Below, piece by piece: positions 48,418 through 57,860 of a stretch of DNA of 64,000 nt. The position numbers and the translations under genes are program-made. The DNA lies in NCBI RefSeq assembly GCF_022340605.1, contig NZ_JAJDNQ010000136.1:1-64000 (forward strand), written 5' to 3'. Each line of letters starts with the position of its first letter. Within the stretch, counting starts at the first letter, position 1. The notes beneath the pieces were generated by a model, which had not been told where the DNA came from, searched no databases, and was given only the letters and a program-made list of their open reading frames with translations. Source of the stretch: Thiohalocapsa sp. GTDB taxonomy: Bacteria; Pseudomonadota; Gammaproteobacteria; Chromatiales; Chromatiaceae.

Positions 48418-50169
48418 ATGAGCACAACGCCCGCCTTCGTCCCCCTTGGCACCGCCGGTCTCGCGGCGGAGACCGTCCAGGGCAGCGCCGACCTCGACCC
48501 GCGGCTCACCCGCAGCCGCTACTTCGACGGCCGCCTGCTCACCGCCGACGACCTCACCCGCGATCAGATCTACCTGGATCGGCGGCTGCGGGAGTTCGGC
48601 CGTGTGGTCGGCAGTGGCGTCGTGCAGGGGCTGGCGGCGGTGCTGGACACCAACACGAGCGTCCTCACCGTCGCGCCCGGCCTCGGCATCAGCGGCGCCG
48701 GCCGGGTGCTGGAGCTGACCGATCCCCTCACGGTAGACCTGGGCGACCGCGCCGCCATCGCCAGCCTCAACGCCGGCGAGTACACCCGCCTGCCGCGGGG
48801 GCTCTACGCCCTGGTGCTGAAGTACGCCGAGCAGGGCGACGGCCGCGCCGAGGTCTTTCCGACGGACCTCGCCGCGCCGCGCACCGGACAGTACGCCATT
48901 ACCGTGGAAGGCGCGACACTGGGGCTGGTGCCGATTCCCGGCGCCTCGCCCATCGGTCAGCCGCTCGCCATCCGCGCCGAGCTGATGGCCCGCGCCGCCG
49001 TCGGCGAGCTGGCCATCCCGACGCTGCCGGAGGACGGCCTGCCGCTCGGCGTGCTCGCCATCGCCGACGACCGCCCGCAGTGGCTGGACCCGGAGCTGCT
49101 GCGCCAGCCGGCGCGCACGGCGCCGGACCCGGACGACGTGCAATGGGACCTGCACCGCCGCTACCAGGCGCTGCTCGCGGACGTGCTGGCGCGGCGGCGC
49201 GCCGGCGGTCTCGGCGCCGACTTCCCGGCGGCGGAGTACTTCCCGCTGCTGCCGCCGGCGGGCAGCGCGCCGAAGGACGCCTTCGACCCCGTCAGCGGGC
49301 GTCAGGGCTTCTTCCCGGAGCAATACAATGTCTGGATCAGCCCCATCCGCCGCGCCGACCTGGACCTGGTGCTGCGCGAGTCCATGCCGCTGCCGCCGCT
49401 CAACCTGAGCGCCGGTGGCAGCGCCGAGGGCGCCGACATCATCGTGCTGGCGCCACTCGGCAACCTCGACTTCGGCCGCTACGCCACCGCGCTGGAGTCG
49501 GCGGCGCCGAAGCCCACGGACACGCCGCCGCGGCTCCTGCCACGCCTGGACCCGCTCAGCCTGCGCCTGAACCCGCTGCCGGCGCGGCATCAGCTCGACC
49601 TCGACACCACCACCTGGCAGGCCATCTGGGCGCTGGTGCCCCAAGACGGGCTGCGCTACGTGCGCCGCCCCACCCGCACCGCCGAGACCACCATCAGCGG
49701 CATCGTGCTGGCGCGCGGCAGCAGCGTGCCGGCACCGGATGCGCCGCCCGGGGACAGCACGAGCACGCCGCCCGCCACACCCACCGAAGTCCCGGAGCGC
49801 ATCGTCGACGAGAACGCCCTGCTGCTGGAGCGCCTGGACTGGACGCACCTCGGGCGCCTGCGCCCGCCGCAGGGCACGGCCGCCACCGACGCCTTCAAGC
49901 AGCTCCGCGCCGGCGCCAAGGACGACGCCGACACCGTCTACGCCTGCGCCGAGCTGCTCATGGTCATCGGCCAGCGCTACGACGCCATGACCTGGCAGAC
50001 CCTGCTGGCCCTGGCCAAGGCCGAGTCCCTGCGCAAGGCGCTGGACCTGCTGGTGGAGCGGCTGGCCGACACCGGCACCGCCGCGGCCATGGCGCAAGTG
50101 CTGAAAGACCTCGGCGCCGACACGGACCTGCGCAAGCGCTGGGACGAAGCCGCCCGCGCCGAGGCCTGA
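48418..50169 (+). CDS. eCIS protein with the repeated N-terminal domain (paralogue B)
   Basis: A 583-residue protein. The shared domain is clearest here: LTRSRYFDGRLLTADDLTRD, QIYLDRRLREFGRVVGSGVV, QGLAAVLDTNTSVLTVAPGL and GISGAGRVLELTDPLTVDLG. A beta-rich part follows (LPRGLYALVLKYAEQGDGRA), then a region with FFPEQYNVWISPIRRADLDL and a helical C-terminus (YACAELLMVIGQRYDAMTWQ, ESLRKALDLLVERLADTGTA). GAGG precedes the ATG at 48418. Family and function are not established; it is likely a large peripheral baseplate component. Confidence 0.7.
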   Translation: MSTTPAFVPLGTAGLAAETVQGSADLDPRLTRSRYFDGRLLTADDLTRDQIYLDRRLREFGRVVGSGVVQGLAAVLDTNTSVLTVAPGLGISGAGRVLELTDPLTVDLGDRAAIASLNAGEYTRLPRGLYALVLKYAEQGDGRAEVFPTDLAAPRTGQYAITVEGATLGLVPIPGASPIGQPLAIRAELMARAAVGELAIPTLPEDGLPLGVLAIADDRPQWLDPELLRQPARTAPDPDDVQWDLHRRYQALLADVLARRRAGGLGADFPAAEYFPLLPPAGSAPKDAFDPVSGRQGFFPEQYNVWISPIRRADLDLVLRESMPLPPLNLSAGGSAEGADIIVLAPLGNLDFGRYATALESAAPKPTDTPPRLLPRLDPLSLRLNPLPARHQLDLDTTTWQAIWALVPQDGLRYVRRPTRTAETTISGIVLARGSSVPAPDAPPGDSTSTPPATPTEVPERIVDENALLLERLDWTHLGRLRPPQGTAATDAFKQLRAGAKDDADTVYACAELLMVIGQRYDAMTWQTLLALAKAESLRKALDLLVERLADTGTAAAMAQVLKDLGADTDLRKRWDEAARAEA

Positions 50170-50201
50170 CCCGCCGCGCCCCGCACGAGGAGCACCCCCG
50201 C

Positions 50202-53200
50202 ATGATCCAACTCACCGCCCTCGACACCGGCGCCCTGTCCCGCCCGAACCTGTTCCCGAGCCGTGCCATGGGCGAGCAGGCTTTCGACCAGCTCCAGGCA
50301 TACGCCGACGCCCGCCTGGCACCGCTGCTCGCGGGCCACGCGCCGGGCGTGCTGCACGGCCTGGAGGTGGATCTGCTGCCGCCCCGCGACGGCGCCCCGG
50401 CCGGCGAGGGCCTGCGGGTGCGCGCCGGGCTCGCGGTGGCCGGCAACGGCCGGGCGCTCGGGCTCTACGGCACCGTGCGGGATACCTGGTGTGATCTCGT
50501 GCGCCGCTACCTGCGCGACACCGGCGCCGGCAGCGCCGCCGGCGTGCACTACCTGGTGCTCGGCCGCCGCTACCTGCCCTGGGACGCGAGCCCCGGCATC
50601 GACCCTTGCCAGCGCGCCGAGCTGGACCCAAACCGGGATCTGCGCACCGTGGCCATCGGCAGCCTGGCGCTGCGGCGCCTGCCCATCAGCGCCGCGGCCC
50701 TCGCCGCGATGACGGCCGCGGAGCTGGCCAACCGCATCGCCGCGGACAACGTGGACGGCGCCTTCCTGCGCGACATGGGCCACGCGGTGCCGCTGGGCCT
50801 GCTGCGCCTGGAGGCCCTCGCGGGCGACCCCACGGTGCGCTGGCAGGACGCCGATGCGGACACCCCGCTTGCCGACCTCGGTTATGCGCTGGGCTGGTTC
50901 TCCCAGTCCGCCGGCCGCTACCCGGCGTTGGCGGGCGCCGGCCACCGGGTGCTGCTGGCGCAGAGCCGCGACGCCCTGTTCGCGGCGCGGGACGCGGCCC
51001 TCGGCGCTGGCGGCAATGTCGGCGACGCCCTGGAAGCGGGCCTCAAGCTCGGCCTCCTGCCCGCCGCCGGCGAGCTGCCGCTGGAGCTGCTGGAGGACGC
51101 GGCCGCCCGCGCGCCGGCGCGCCCGCGGCTGCGCTGGCTGCCGGCGCACGTCGCCGTGGACATGGTGCCGGTGCGCGAGGCCGCCGTGCCGGACCTGGTG
51201 CAGCGCCACCTGGAGCGCAACCCGGTGGACCTGCGCCAACCCAACGGCGAGCGCCTGCGCCTGCTGCTGGCGCTATCCGCCGCGGACTATCGGCCGGACC
51301 TGCTGGACATCCCGGTCATCGACGCCAAGCTCGCGGACGACCTGTACCGCTGCCACCGCCGCGCCCACCTGGCCTGGCTGGACTGGCACCGGGAATTCGA
51401 CCGGCTCTACCACCTGCTCGACCAGGGCGACCTCAGCACCGCCGAGGTCAAGGCCCTGGCGCTGCCGACGCCGGAGCCCGTGCTGGAGACGCCGGCGGCC
51501 TTCTACGACCGCTTCAAGGGCGCCCGGCGCGATGCGCTGACGGCCGGGCCGGCCGACCCGCCCGATCTCTACCCCTACGACGCGCCGAATCCGGCAGCGC
51601 CGCAGGGCTACGCCGACTGGCTCGCCGCCAACGACGGCGCGCCGCCGGCGCCGCCGACACCCGCCGTCAACGGCCTGGTGGTGCAGTACCGCACCACCCA
51701 GGTGGAGATGGAGCGCACGGACAACCGCATCCGCACGCTGCGCCAGCGTCTGGAGAAGACCCGCGACTACGTGCTGCTGCAACGCCAGCAGCTCGACAGC
51801 CAGACCGTGTCGCTCGCGTCCCTGGCCGGCGGCGTCGCCGGCGACGGCAGCGGGCTGCAGGTGGCACGCTGGCTGCCCTTCACCGAGCTGGTGGGCGCCA
51901 GCGGCAGCGACGGCGGCGGCGACGCCAGCGGGGGTGGCCAGGCCGACGGCGGCGGCGACAGCGGCGGCAGCGCGCCCCCGAGCGGCGGCACCGGCGCCGG
52001 GATCTCGCTCAGCTCCATCGGCACCCTCAGCCTGGACCAGCCCGTGCAGCTCGCGGACTCGTTCAACTTCGCCAACGCCTTCAGCGGCGTCCAGGCGGCG
52101 AGGGCCACCACCGGCGGCAGCACCAATACCAGCGGCTCCGGCATCCAGGCCGCGGGCGCGCGGGGGAGCTTCCTCCAGTCCGCCGTGAAGGGCATCCCGG
52201 CCAGCTCCAGGCTGCGGGACGCGAATGCCTCCACCGTGGAGCTGGGCCTGAAGTTCGCGCAGTTGAACCGGCTCAAGGCAGCGCCCAAGCGCGCCATCAC
52301 CGAGCCGGCGTTCCAGGGCCAGAGCTACCGCTTCGGGGCCCTCGACCAGATCCGCCCGGAGGTCAACGCCTACGCGGTGGCCTTCCGCGGCATGACGCAG
52401 CTGCTGGAGACCCTGGGCGCGCAGTTCGAAGAGGCCGAGGCGGCGCAGATCCGCGGCGAGCTGGAGGGCCTCGGCGGCCTGACGGACCCCAAGGACCTGC
52501 CCGACCTGCCCGCCGGTGGCGCGAGCGCCGACAGCGGCGAGATCAACGGCATCCAGGCGCGCTACCAGGGGCTGTTCGCCGCCGGCCAGCTCCTGACCCG
52601 CCGCATCGCGCTGATGGAGGGGCGTTACGACGCCATCGAGTCGGAGCTGGAGGCGGCGCTGCGGCTGCGCATCAGCCAGGAGACCAGCCTGGAGAAGCTC
52701 GCCAGCCAGATCGAGGAGAGCCGCCAGCGCCTGGACGGCCTCGAGCGCCGCCGCGAGGAGCGCCTGGGCGACTACGGCGTCGCCCGCACCCTCAGCACCG
52801 AGGACTTCGCACGGGTGCGCGGCGAGCACCTGCAACGCATGGACATCCTGGGCACCCGCGTGCGCGGACTCTTCTACGTGCGCGAGCGCGCCGCGCCGGT
52901 GAGCATGGCGCTGGCGGACCCGCTGTCGCTGCGCCACGCCAACCCCGGCGACCCGGTACCCGGCTGCGACTGGGAGACGGACATCGCGCTGGACGCCGAG
53001 CTGAGCCCGTTCTTCGACGCCTTGCTGGAGGTGCCCATGGACGCCTGGGCGGTGCTGCGGCCGCTGCGCCAGCAACTGCCGGCCCCGGTGCGCCAGGAAT
53101 ACCTCTACGCGCTGCGCGGCGAGCGGCTGAAGCAGCGCACCCAGCGCGCGGTCGCGCCCGTCTACAGCGCCGCCCTCGCCGGCCACCTGGCGCCGCTGCT

Positions 53201-53924
53201 GCTGGCCAACACCACCCTGCTCGGCGCCTTCGGTGCTAAGCGCGCGCCGCGGCCGGCGGGCTCCCTGGCCGGCTACAACGACGCCAGCGCCCAGGTGCTG
53301 TCCCTGTCCGACCTCCTCAGCGGCGGCAGCGGCGGCCTCCAGCGCGCCGCGCAGCAACTGCACAACCGGCTGGAACAGTGCATCGGCTGCCTGCGCCGGC
53401 GCCTCGCGGCCATGCAGCCGTCGCTCCGGCTGCGCTGGGCGCAGCTCGCCGAGGACGACCGGCTGCTCGTGGACCAGGTGGGCCGCTGGCCGGGCCTCGC
53501 CGACGCCGAGGCGGCCGACTTCGACAACACCCGCACCGCCGCCGAGCTGGTGGGCTGGTGGTTCCGCCAGCTCGCCGACGCGGCCGGCGCCGACGCCCGC
53601 TCGGCGCTGAGAGACATGATCCGCGCCACCGTTATCGTCGCCGCCCGTGCCGACCCGCAGGAAATCCTCCGCGGCAAGGTGGCCGTGCCGCCGCGCAGGC
53701 TCGCCCTCGGCGAGGTGCTGCGGGTGCAGCTCAACCGACCGGCGGCCATCGGCGCACAACTGCAATTGCTCGACGACGCCCGGCGGCCCGTCGGCCTGAT
53801 CCGGGTGCAGGACCAGGACGAGCGCGGCGCGGTCGCCGACATCGTGCGCCTGGACGCGGTACAGGCGACGGTCACCACGCGCTTCACCGTGCTGGCCAAC
53901 GCCGCGGTGCAGAAGCTCGCCTAG
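50202..53924 (+). CDS. Large eCIS protein with coiled coils (paralogue C)
   Basis: A 1240-residue protein, the largest complete one in the cluster. A divergent copy of the shared domain opens it: NLFPSRAMGEQAFDQLQAYA, APGVLHGLEVDLLP and VRAGLAVAGNGRALGLYGTV. Coiled coils occur at about 500-535 (RIRTLRQRLEKTRDYVLLQR) and 797-857 (LEKLASQIEESRQRLDGLER), joined by a Gly/Ser linker (about 568-603). No tape-measure or fibre gene is otherwise recognised, so this protein is a candidate for either role; length control is suggested only by its size. AGGAG precedes the ATG at 50202. Confidence 0.7.
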   Translation: MIQLTALDTGALSRPNLFPSRAMGEQAFDQLQAYADARLAPLLAGHAPGVLHGLEVDLLPPRDGAPAGEGLRVRAGLAVAGNGRALGLYGTVRDTWCDLVRRYLRDTGAGSAAGVHYLVLGRRYLPWDASPGIDPCQRAELDPNRDLRTVAIGSLALRRLPISAAALAAMTAAELANRIAADNVDGAFLRDMGHAVPLGLLRLEALAGDPTVRWQDADADTPLADLGYALGWFSQSAGRYPALAGAGHRVLLAQSRDALFAARDAALGAGGNVGDALEAGLKLGLLPAAGELPLELLEDAAARAPARPRLRWLPAHVAVDMVPVREAAVPDLVQRHLERNPVDLRQPNGERLRLLLALSAADYRPDLLDIPVIDAKLADDLYRCHRRAHLAWLDWHREFDRLYHLLDQGDLSTAEVKALALPTPEPVLETPAAFYDRFKGARRDALTAGPADPPDLYPYDAPNPAAPQGYADWLAANDGAPPAPPTPAVNGLVVQYRTTQVEMERTDNRIRTLRQRLEKTRDYVLLQRQQLDSQTVSLASLAGGVAGDGSGLQVARWLPFTELVGASGSDGGGDASGGGQADGGGDSGGSAPPSGGTGAGISLSSIGTLSLDQPVQLADSFNFANAFSGVQAARATTGGSTNTSGSGIQAAGARGSFLQSAVKGIPASSRLRDANASTVELGLKFAQLNRLKAAPKRAITEPAFQGQSYRFGALDQIRPEVNAYAVAFRGMTQLLETLGAQFEEAEAAQIRGELEGLGGLTDPKDLPDLPAGGASADSGEINGIQARYQGLFAAGQLLTRRIALMEGRYDAIESELEAALRLRISQETSLEKLASQIEESRQRLDGLERRREERLGDYGVARTLSTEDFARVRGEHLQRMDILGTRVRGLFYVRERAAPVSMALADPLSLRHANPGDPVPGCDWETDIALDAELSPFFDALLEVPMDAWAVLRPLRQQLPAPVRQEYLYALRGERLKQRTQRAVAPVYSAALAGHLAPLLLANTTLLGAFGAKRAPRPAGSLAGYNDASAQVLSLSDLLSGGSGGLQRAAQQLHNRLEQCIGCLRRRLAAMQPSLRLRWAQLAEDDRLLVDQVGRWPGLADAEAADFDNTRTAAELVGWWFRQLADAAGADARSALRDMIRATVIVAARADPQEILRGKVAVPPRRLALGEVLRVQLNRPAAIGAQLQLLDDARRPVGLIRVQDQDERGAVADIVRLDAVQATVTTRFTVLANAAVQKLA

Positions 53925-53934
53925 GCCGCCGCTC

Positions 53935-55713
53935 ATGACCGGCCCATCCCCCGCCAGCGTGGACCCAGCCCGGGACCCAATCCGAGCCCCAACCCGGGAC
54001 CCGGCCCGCCTCGCCGCGGACGACGTCGTCGTCGGCCGGCTGCGGCTGCGGGCGGACGCCGCGCGCCGGGAGCGGGCACTGGCCGCCCTGGACCGCACGG
54101 CCTGGCCGCGGCTGTCCGGCCCGGGCGCCGGCGGCGGCCGGTGGGTGGTCCTGCGACAGCTCCGGGTGCGCACCGACCTCGGGCGCGTCGCCCGCGAGAC
54201 GGCGGCCCGGACGCGCGTCCTGCTGGACGGCGCGGTGCACGCGGGGCATGTCGGTGCCGCCGATGCCCCGGCGGTCTACTTCGACGACTACGACGACCTG
54301 CTCGCCCTGCTCTGTGCCGACCTCGCCCGCGGGCTGGCCGGCGCGCGCTGGTACTGGCGGCGGCTTCTCCCGCGGCTGCGGCTACAAGGCCGGGCCAATG
54401 ATGCCGGCGATCCGGCGTCGGCCGTCGCCATCCACGCCCTGCTGGCGCGCGAGCCACTGCGGCTCGGCAGCGTCTGCGCGCGGCTCAGCGAGCTGCACGC
54501 GCTGGCGCGGGTCTGGCGGCTGCTGGATCAAGCCGCCGCCCGCGACCTGCAATTGCGCCTGGCCCACGCCACGGGCCTGGAGCTCCCAGCCGCGGACGGG
54601 CGGTTGGCATCCCCGCCGCCGGCATGGACGGACCCGCTGCCCGCGCACCAGGAACAGCGCTGGCGTCCGGCGCTCACCGGCCTGTCCACCAGCGACGAGC
54701 GCGCGCGGCTCGCGGCCTGCGTGCTGCTGCTGGAGTGGCGCCCCAGCCGCCTCCAGGCGCAGACACGGGCGCAAGCACAGGCGGGGCCGGCCGCCGCCAT
54801 CGATGCCGTGACGCTGGCCCTCACCGCATCCCCGGCCACCGCACCCCGCGACCAGGAATCAGAGCCCGTTTCGACGCACGAGGCGCTGACAACAGCAGCG
54901 CCACCGCCATCCCCAAGGGGCGCAGAGCCCCTGTCGACAATGGGCTCTGACCCCGCATTGGAACCTCTCTCGCACCACCGCTTGGGTGACAGGCCCGGAA
55001 CCCCCGGCAACCCACGCCCGCCGGCGGCGCGGCCGCATCCGCTCTTGCGCGTTCGCGAGTTGCCGCACGCAGACCAGCCGCCCACGGGAGCAGCCCTTGC
55101 CGTCACGCCGGCCGCCGCGCCAACCGAGACCGGGACCGAGATCAGGGCCGAACCCGGGGCGGAGACGAGGTCCAAGACTACGTCTGCTGCCGAGGCCCGG
55201 TCGGAGCCGCGGCCATCGTCACCGTCCGCCGATGCCGAGCCCGGCGGGCCGCCGGTGGACGAGGCCGGATTGTTCTACCTGATCAACTTCCTGAACCGTC
55301 CGGAGGTCGCGCCGTTGCTGGCGGCATCCGGCACGCCGGAGGACGGCTGGCTGCGGCTCTGGTGGCTGGGCCGCGCGCTGGCGCTGTCCGCCGACGGTAC
55401 CGCGGCGCGCTTCCTGGCGGAGCGGATCGGCGTGGCTGATCCCGTGGACCTGCTCGAGCTGCCGCCCTGGCCCGCCGTGCCACCGCTGATGGACCTGGCC
55501 CGCCGGCTCTACCCGGTCGACGCCGTCTGGCAACCCGCCCTGCTCCAGGTGCCGGGGCGGCTGCTTCACACGCCCACCCACCTGGACCTGCACTGGCCGC
55601 TGGCGGCGGTACGGCTGCCGGTGCGCCTGGCGGCGCTGGACATCGACCCGGGCTGGGTGCCGTGGCTGGGCCGGGTCGTGACCTTCCATTACGACGAACC
55701 GGCACCGGTATGA
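53935..55713 (+). CDS. eCIS-associated protein encoded just before the AAA+ ATPase
   Basis: A 592-residue protein seen in this position in related injection clusters as far as I can recall; I have no function for it. Two folded parts are separated by a disordered linker. The N-terminal part (about 30-300) has VYFDDYDDLLALLCADLARG and ARWYWRRLLPRLRL. The C-terminal part (about 445-592) has GLFYLINFLNRPEVAPLLAA, WLRLWWLGRALALSADGTAA, LLHTPTHLDLHWPLAAVRLP and DIDPGWVPWLGRVVTFHYDE. The linker (about 300-440) and the first 25 residues are made of Pro/Thr/Glu/Arg repeats such as TETGTEIRAEPGAETRSKTT. The stop overlaps the ATPase start (ATGA). Confidence 0.7.
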   Translation: MTGPSPASVDPARDPIRAPTRDPARLAADDVVVGRLRLRADAARRERALAALDRTAWPRLSGPGAGGGRWVVLRQLRVRTDLGRVARETAARTRVLLDGAVHAGHVGAADAPAVYFDDYDDLLALLCADLARGLAGARWYWRRLLPRLRLQGRANDAGDPASAVAIHALLAREPLRLGSVCARLSELHALARVWRLLDQAAARDLQLRLAHATGLELPAADGRLASPPPAWTDPLPAHQEQRWRPALTGLSTSDERARLAACVLLLEWRPSRLQAQTRAQAQAGPAAAIDAVTLALTASPATAPRDQESEPVSTHEALTTAAPPPSPRGAEPLSTMGSDPALEPLSHHRLGDRPGTPGNPRPPAARPHPLLRVRELPHADQPPTGAALAVTPAAAPTETGTEIRAEPGAETRSKTTSAAEARSEPRPSSPSADAEPGGPPVDEAGLFYLINFLNRPEVAPLLAASGTPEDGWLRLWWLGRALALSADGTAARFLAERIGVADPVDLLELPPWPAVPPLMDLARRLYPVDAVWQPALLQVPGRLLHTPTHLDLHWPLAAVRLPVRLAALDIDPGWVPWLGRVVTFHYDEPAPV

Positions 55714-57860
55714 GCTGCGTGCTGTCCCCATCGATCCCCACCGAGCCGGACCGGGACGCGTCACCTGCGGACCTCGCGCGCTCGCTCGTGCTGGCCACGC
55801 TGGCGCTGTTCTGGCGCCGGGCGCTGCCGCGTGACGACGACTGCTACCGGCTCCTGCTCGACGCGCTGCGGCAGACAGCACCGACGCTGCCGGCGGTTGC
55901 CGGTGACCACTGGCCCGATGCGCTGCTGCGGGAGCACATCGTCGCGGCTCTGGCGGCACTGCGCGACGGCGACCGGCCGCTGGCCCGGCTGACCGACACG
56001 CAGCACCTGTCCGACGCGGCGCTGTTGCTGATCTGTCTCGTGGGGAGCGTCGAGCGCGAGCACCTGGTCTGCGTGGCCCTGGCCGCGCTGCAGGCACCCG
56101 CGCGGGAGCCCCGGCCCACGCTGCACCTGTGCAATGCCCTGCTGCGCGACGTGCTAGGCCAGCCAACCCCGGACGCCGAGGCGACCCTGCGCCGGCCGCT
56201 GCATCTGGGCCTGCTGGAGCACCCCGGCGATCTGCCCATGCCGCTGCGCACCCTGCGCATGGACCCGCGACTGTGGCAGCTCCTTTGCGGCGGCGAGCCG
56301 CATTGGCCCGGCTGCGAGCCCCTGCCCACCGCCGACGTGCTGCCGAACGCCGCTCAGGCCGCCCTGCCGGGCCTCGCGGCCCGATTGGGCCATGGGCTCG
56401 ACGCTGGGCCCGATGATGGGTTGGGCGGCGACGCCGCGGACTGCGTGCTGCTGCGCGGCGGTCCGGGCTCCGGCCGTGCCGAGGCGGCCGGGGCGCTGGC
56501 CGCGCTGCTGGGGCGGCGCGGACTGCTCGTGGATCTGGCGCACTGGCTCGCGGAGCCCGCGCTGCGGCTCGGCTGTGCGCTGGCCGGCCGGCTGGTTGCG
56601 CTGCGCGCCGCACCCGGCCCCGGCGAGGCGCTGGCGCTGCCGCGGGTGCAGCCGCGCCTGCCGCTGGTGCTGCTGCTCGGCGAGCAAGGGAGCGTGGCCG
56701 GCGCCCGCGCCGTCGAGCTCGTCATGCCGCTGCCGGACCCGGCGGAGCGGCGCGCCCTCTGGCTGGCGGCGCTGGCCGGGCCGGCGAGCGCCGGGCTCCA
56801 TGCGCCAGCCAAGGCGCGCGGCACCGGGTCGGCACAGGCCCGGCCGCGCACCGGGCCGCCGCCGGCCGAGCTGCTGGACACCCTCGCCAGCGCCCGCCTC
56901 AGCGCCCCGGTCATTCTGCGGCTCGGCGCCGAGGCGCGTACCCGGGCGGCGCAGTCGGAACAGGATCTCGCACTGGCCCACGTGGCCGCGGCGCGCCGCG
57001 AGCAGGCGGCGGCCGACCTTCGGCTCCTGGCGCAGCCGCTCGGGCGCGACGTGGCCGCGGAGGCGCTGGTGCTGCCCGCCGCGGTGGCCGCCGGCGTCGA
57101 GGAGGTGATCCTGCGCGCCCGCCGCCGCGAGATCCTGTGGCAGCACCTTGGGCCGACGCTCGCGGCCACCGCGACGCCGGGCGTGCGGGCGCTGTTCGTC
57201 GGCGAGAGCGGCACCGGCAAGACGCTGGCGGCCGGGCACATCGCCACCCGGCTCGGCGCGCCGCTGTTCCGCGTGGACCTGTCCGCCGTCATGAACAAGT
57301 ACATCGGCGAGTCCGAGAAGAACCTGGCGCAGCTCCTGGACCGGGCCGCGGCGGCGGACGTGGTGCTGCTGTTCGACGAGGCGGACGGCGTCTTCGGGCG
57401 GCGCACCGACGGCAAGGACACCGGCGAGCGCTACGCCAACATGCTCACCGACTTTCTGCTGGCGCGCATCGAGACCCATCCCGGCATCGTGCTGCTCACC
57501 ACCAACAGCCGCGAGCGCATCGACCCCGCCTTCACCCGCCGGCTGGACGTGATCCTGGAGTTCCCGCTACCCGGCTTCGACGAGCGCCTGGCGCTGTGGC
57601 GCAGCCACCTCGGCGCGCGGGCGCCGGGCGATGCGGCGTGCCGCTTCCTGGCCGGCAACTGCGAGCTGGCCGGGGGGCAGATCCGCAACGCCGTGCTCAC
57701 CGCCGCCGCGCACGGCCCGGCGGACGGCGCCATCCCGCCGGCGGCGCTCTACCGCGGGGTGCTGGCGGAGTACCACAAGCAGGGCCGCGGCGAGCCCGCC
57801 AAGCTCGCCCGCTGGGGCGCCGGCATCACCGCAACGGCAACCTTGGAGGAAGCCCCATGA
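55710..57860 (+). CDS. Afp15-like AAA+ ATPase
   Basis: A 716-residue ATPase conserved in eCIS and needed for particle assembly in Afp (family knowledge). The active AAA+ module is C-terminal (about 470-690): Walker A GESGTGKTLAA, pore-side FRVDLSAVMNKYIGESEKNL, Walker B VVLLFDEADGVFG, sensor-1 VLLTTNSRERIDPAFTRRLD and sensor-2-like GGQIRNAV. An earlier AAA-like region (about 245-290) has GGPGSGRAEAAGAL, where Walker A lysine is replaced by Arg, so this copy is probably inactive. The N-terminal 200 residues are helical (SPADLARSLVLATLALFWRR). It overlaps genes on both sides by ATGA. Confidence 0.9.
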   Translation: MSCVLSPSIPTEPDRDASPADLARSLVLATLALFWRRALPRDDDCYRLLLDALRQTAPTLPAVAGDHWPDALLREHIVAALAALRDGDRPLARLTDTQHLSDAALLLICLVGSVEREHLVCVALAALQAPAREPRPTLHLCNALLRDVLGQPTPDAEATLRRPLHLGLLEHPGDLPMPLRTLRMDPRLWQLLCGGEPHWPGCEPLPTADVLPNAAQAALPGLAARLGHGLDAGPDDGLGGDAADCVLLRGGPGSGRAEAAGALAALLGRRGLLVDLAHWLAEPALRLGCALAGRLVALRAAPGPGEALALPRVQPRLPLVLLLGEQGSVAGARAVELVMPLPDPAERRALWLAALAGPASAGLHAPAKARGTGSAQARPRTGPPPAELLDTLASARLSAPVILRLGAEARTRAAQSEQDLALAHVAAARREQAAADLRLLAQPLGRDVAAEALVLPAAVAAGVEEVILRARRREILWQHLGPTLAATATPGVRALFVGESGTGKTLAAGHIATRLGAPLFRVDLSAVMNKYIGESEKNLAQLLDRAAAADVVLLFDEADGVFGRRTDGKDTGERYANMLTDFLLARIETHPGIVLLTTNSRERIDPAFTRRLDVILEFPLPGFDERLALWRSHLGARAPGDAACRFLAGNCELAGGQIRNAVLTAAAHGPADGAIPPAALYRGVLAEYHKQGRGEPAKLARWGAGITATATLEEAP

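Noticed and set aside
51273..54173. 966-codon minus-strand frame in the eCIS block
   Set aside because: Shadow of the 1240-residue plus-strand protein in high-GC DNA; composition is Gly/Arg/His-rich and no family resemblance is seen.
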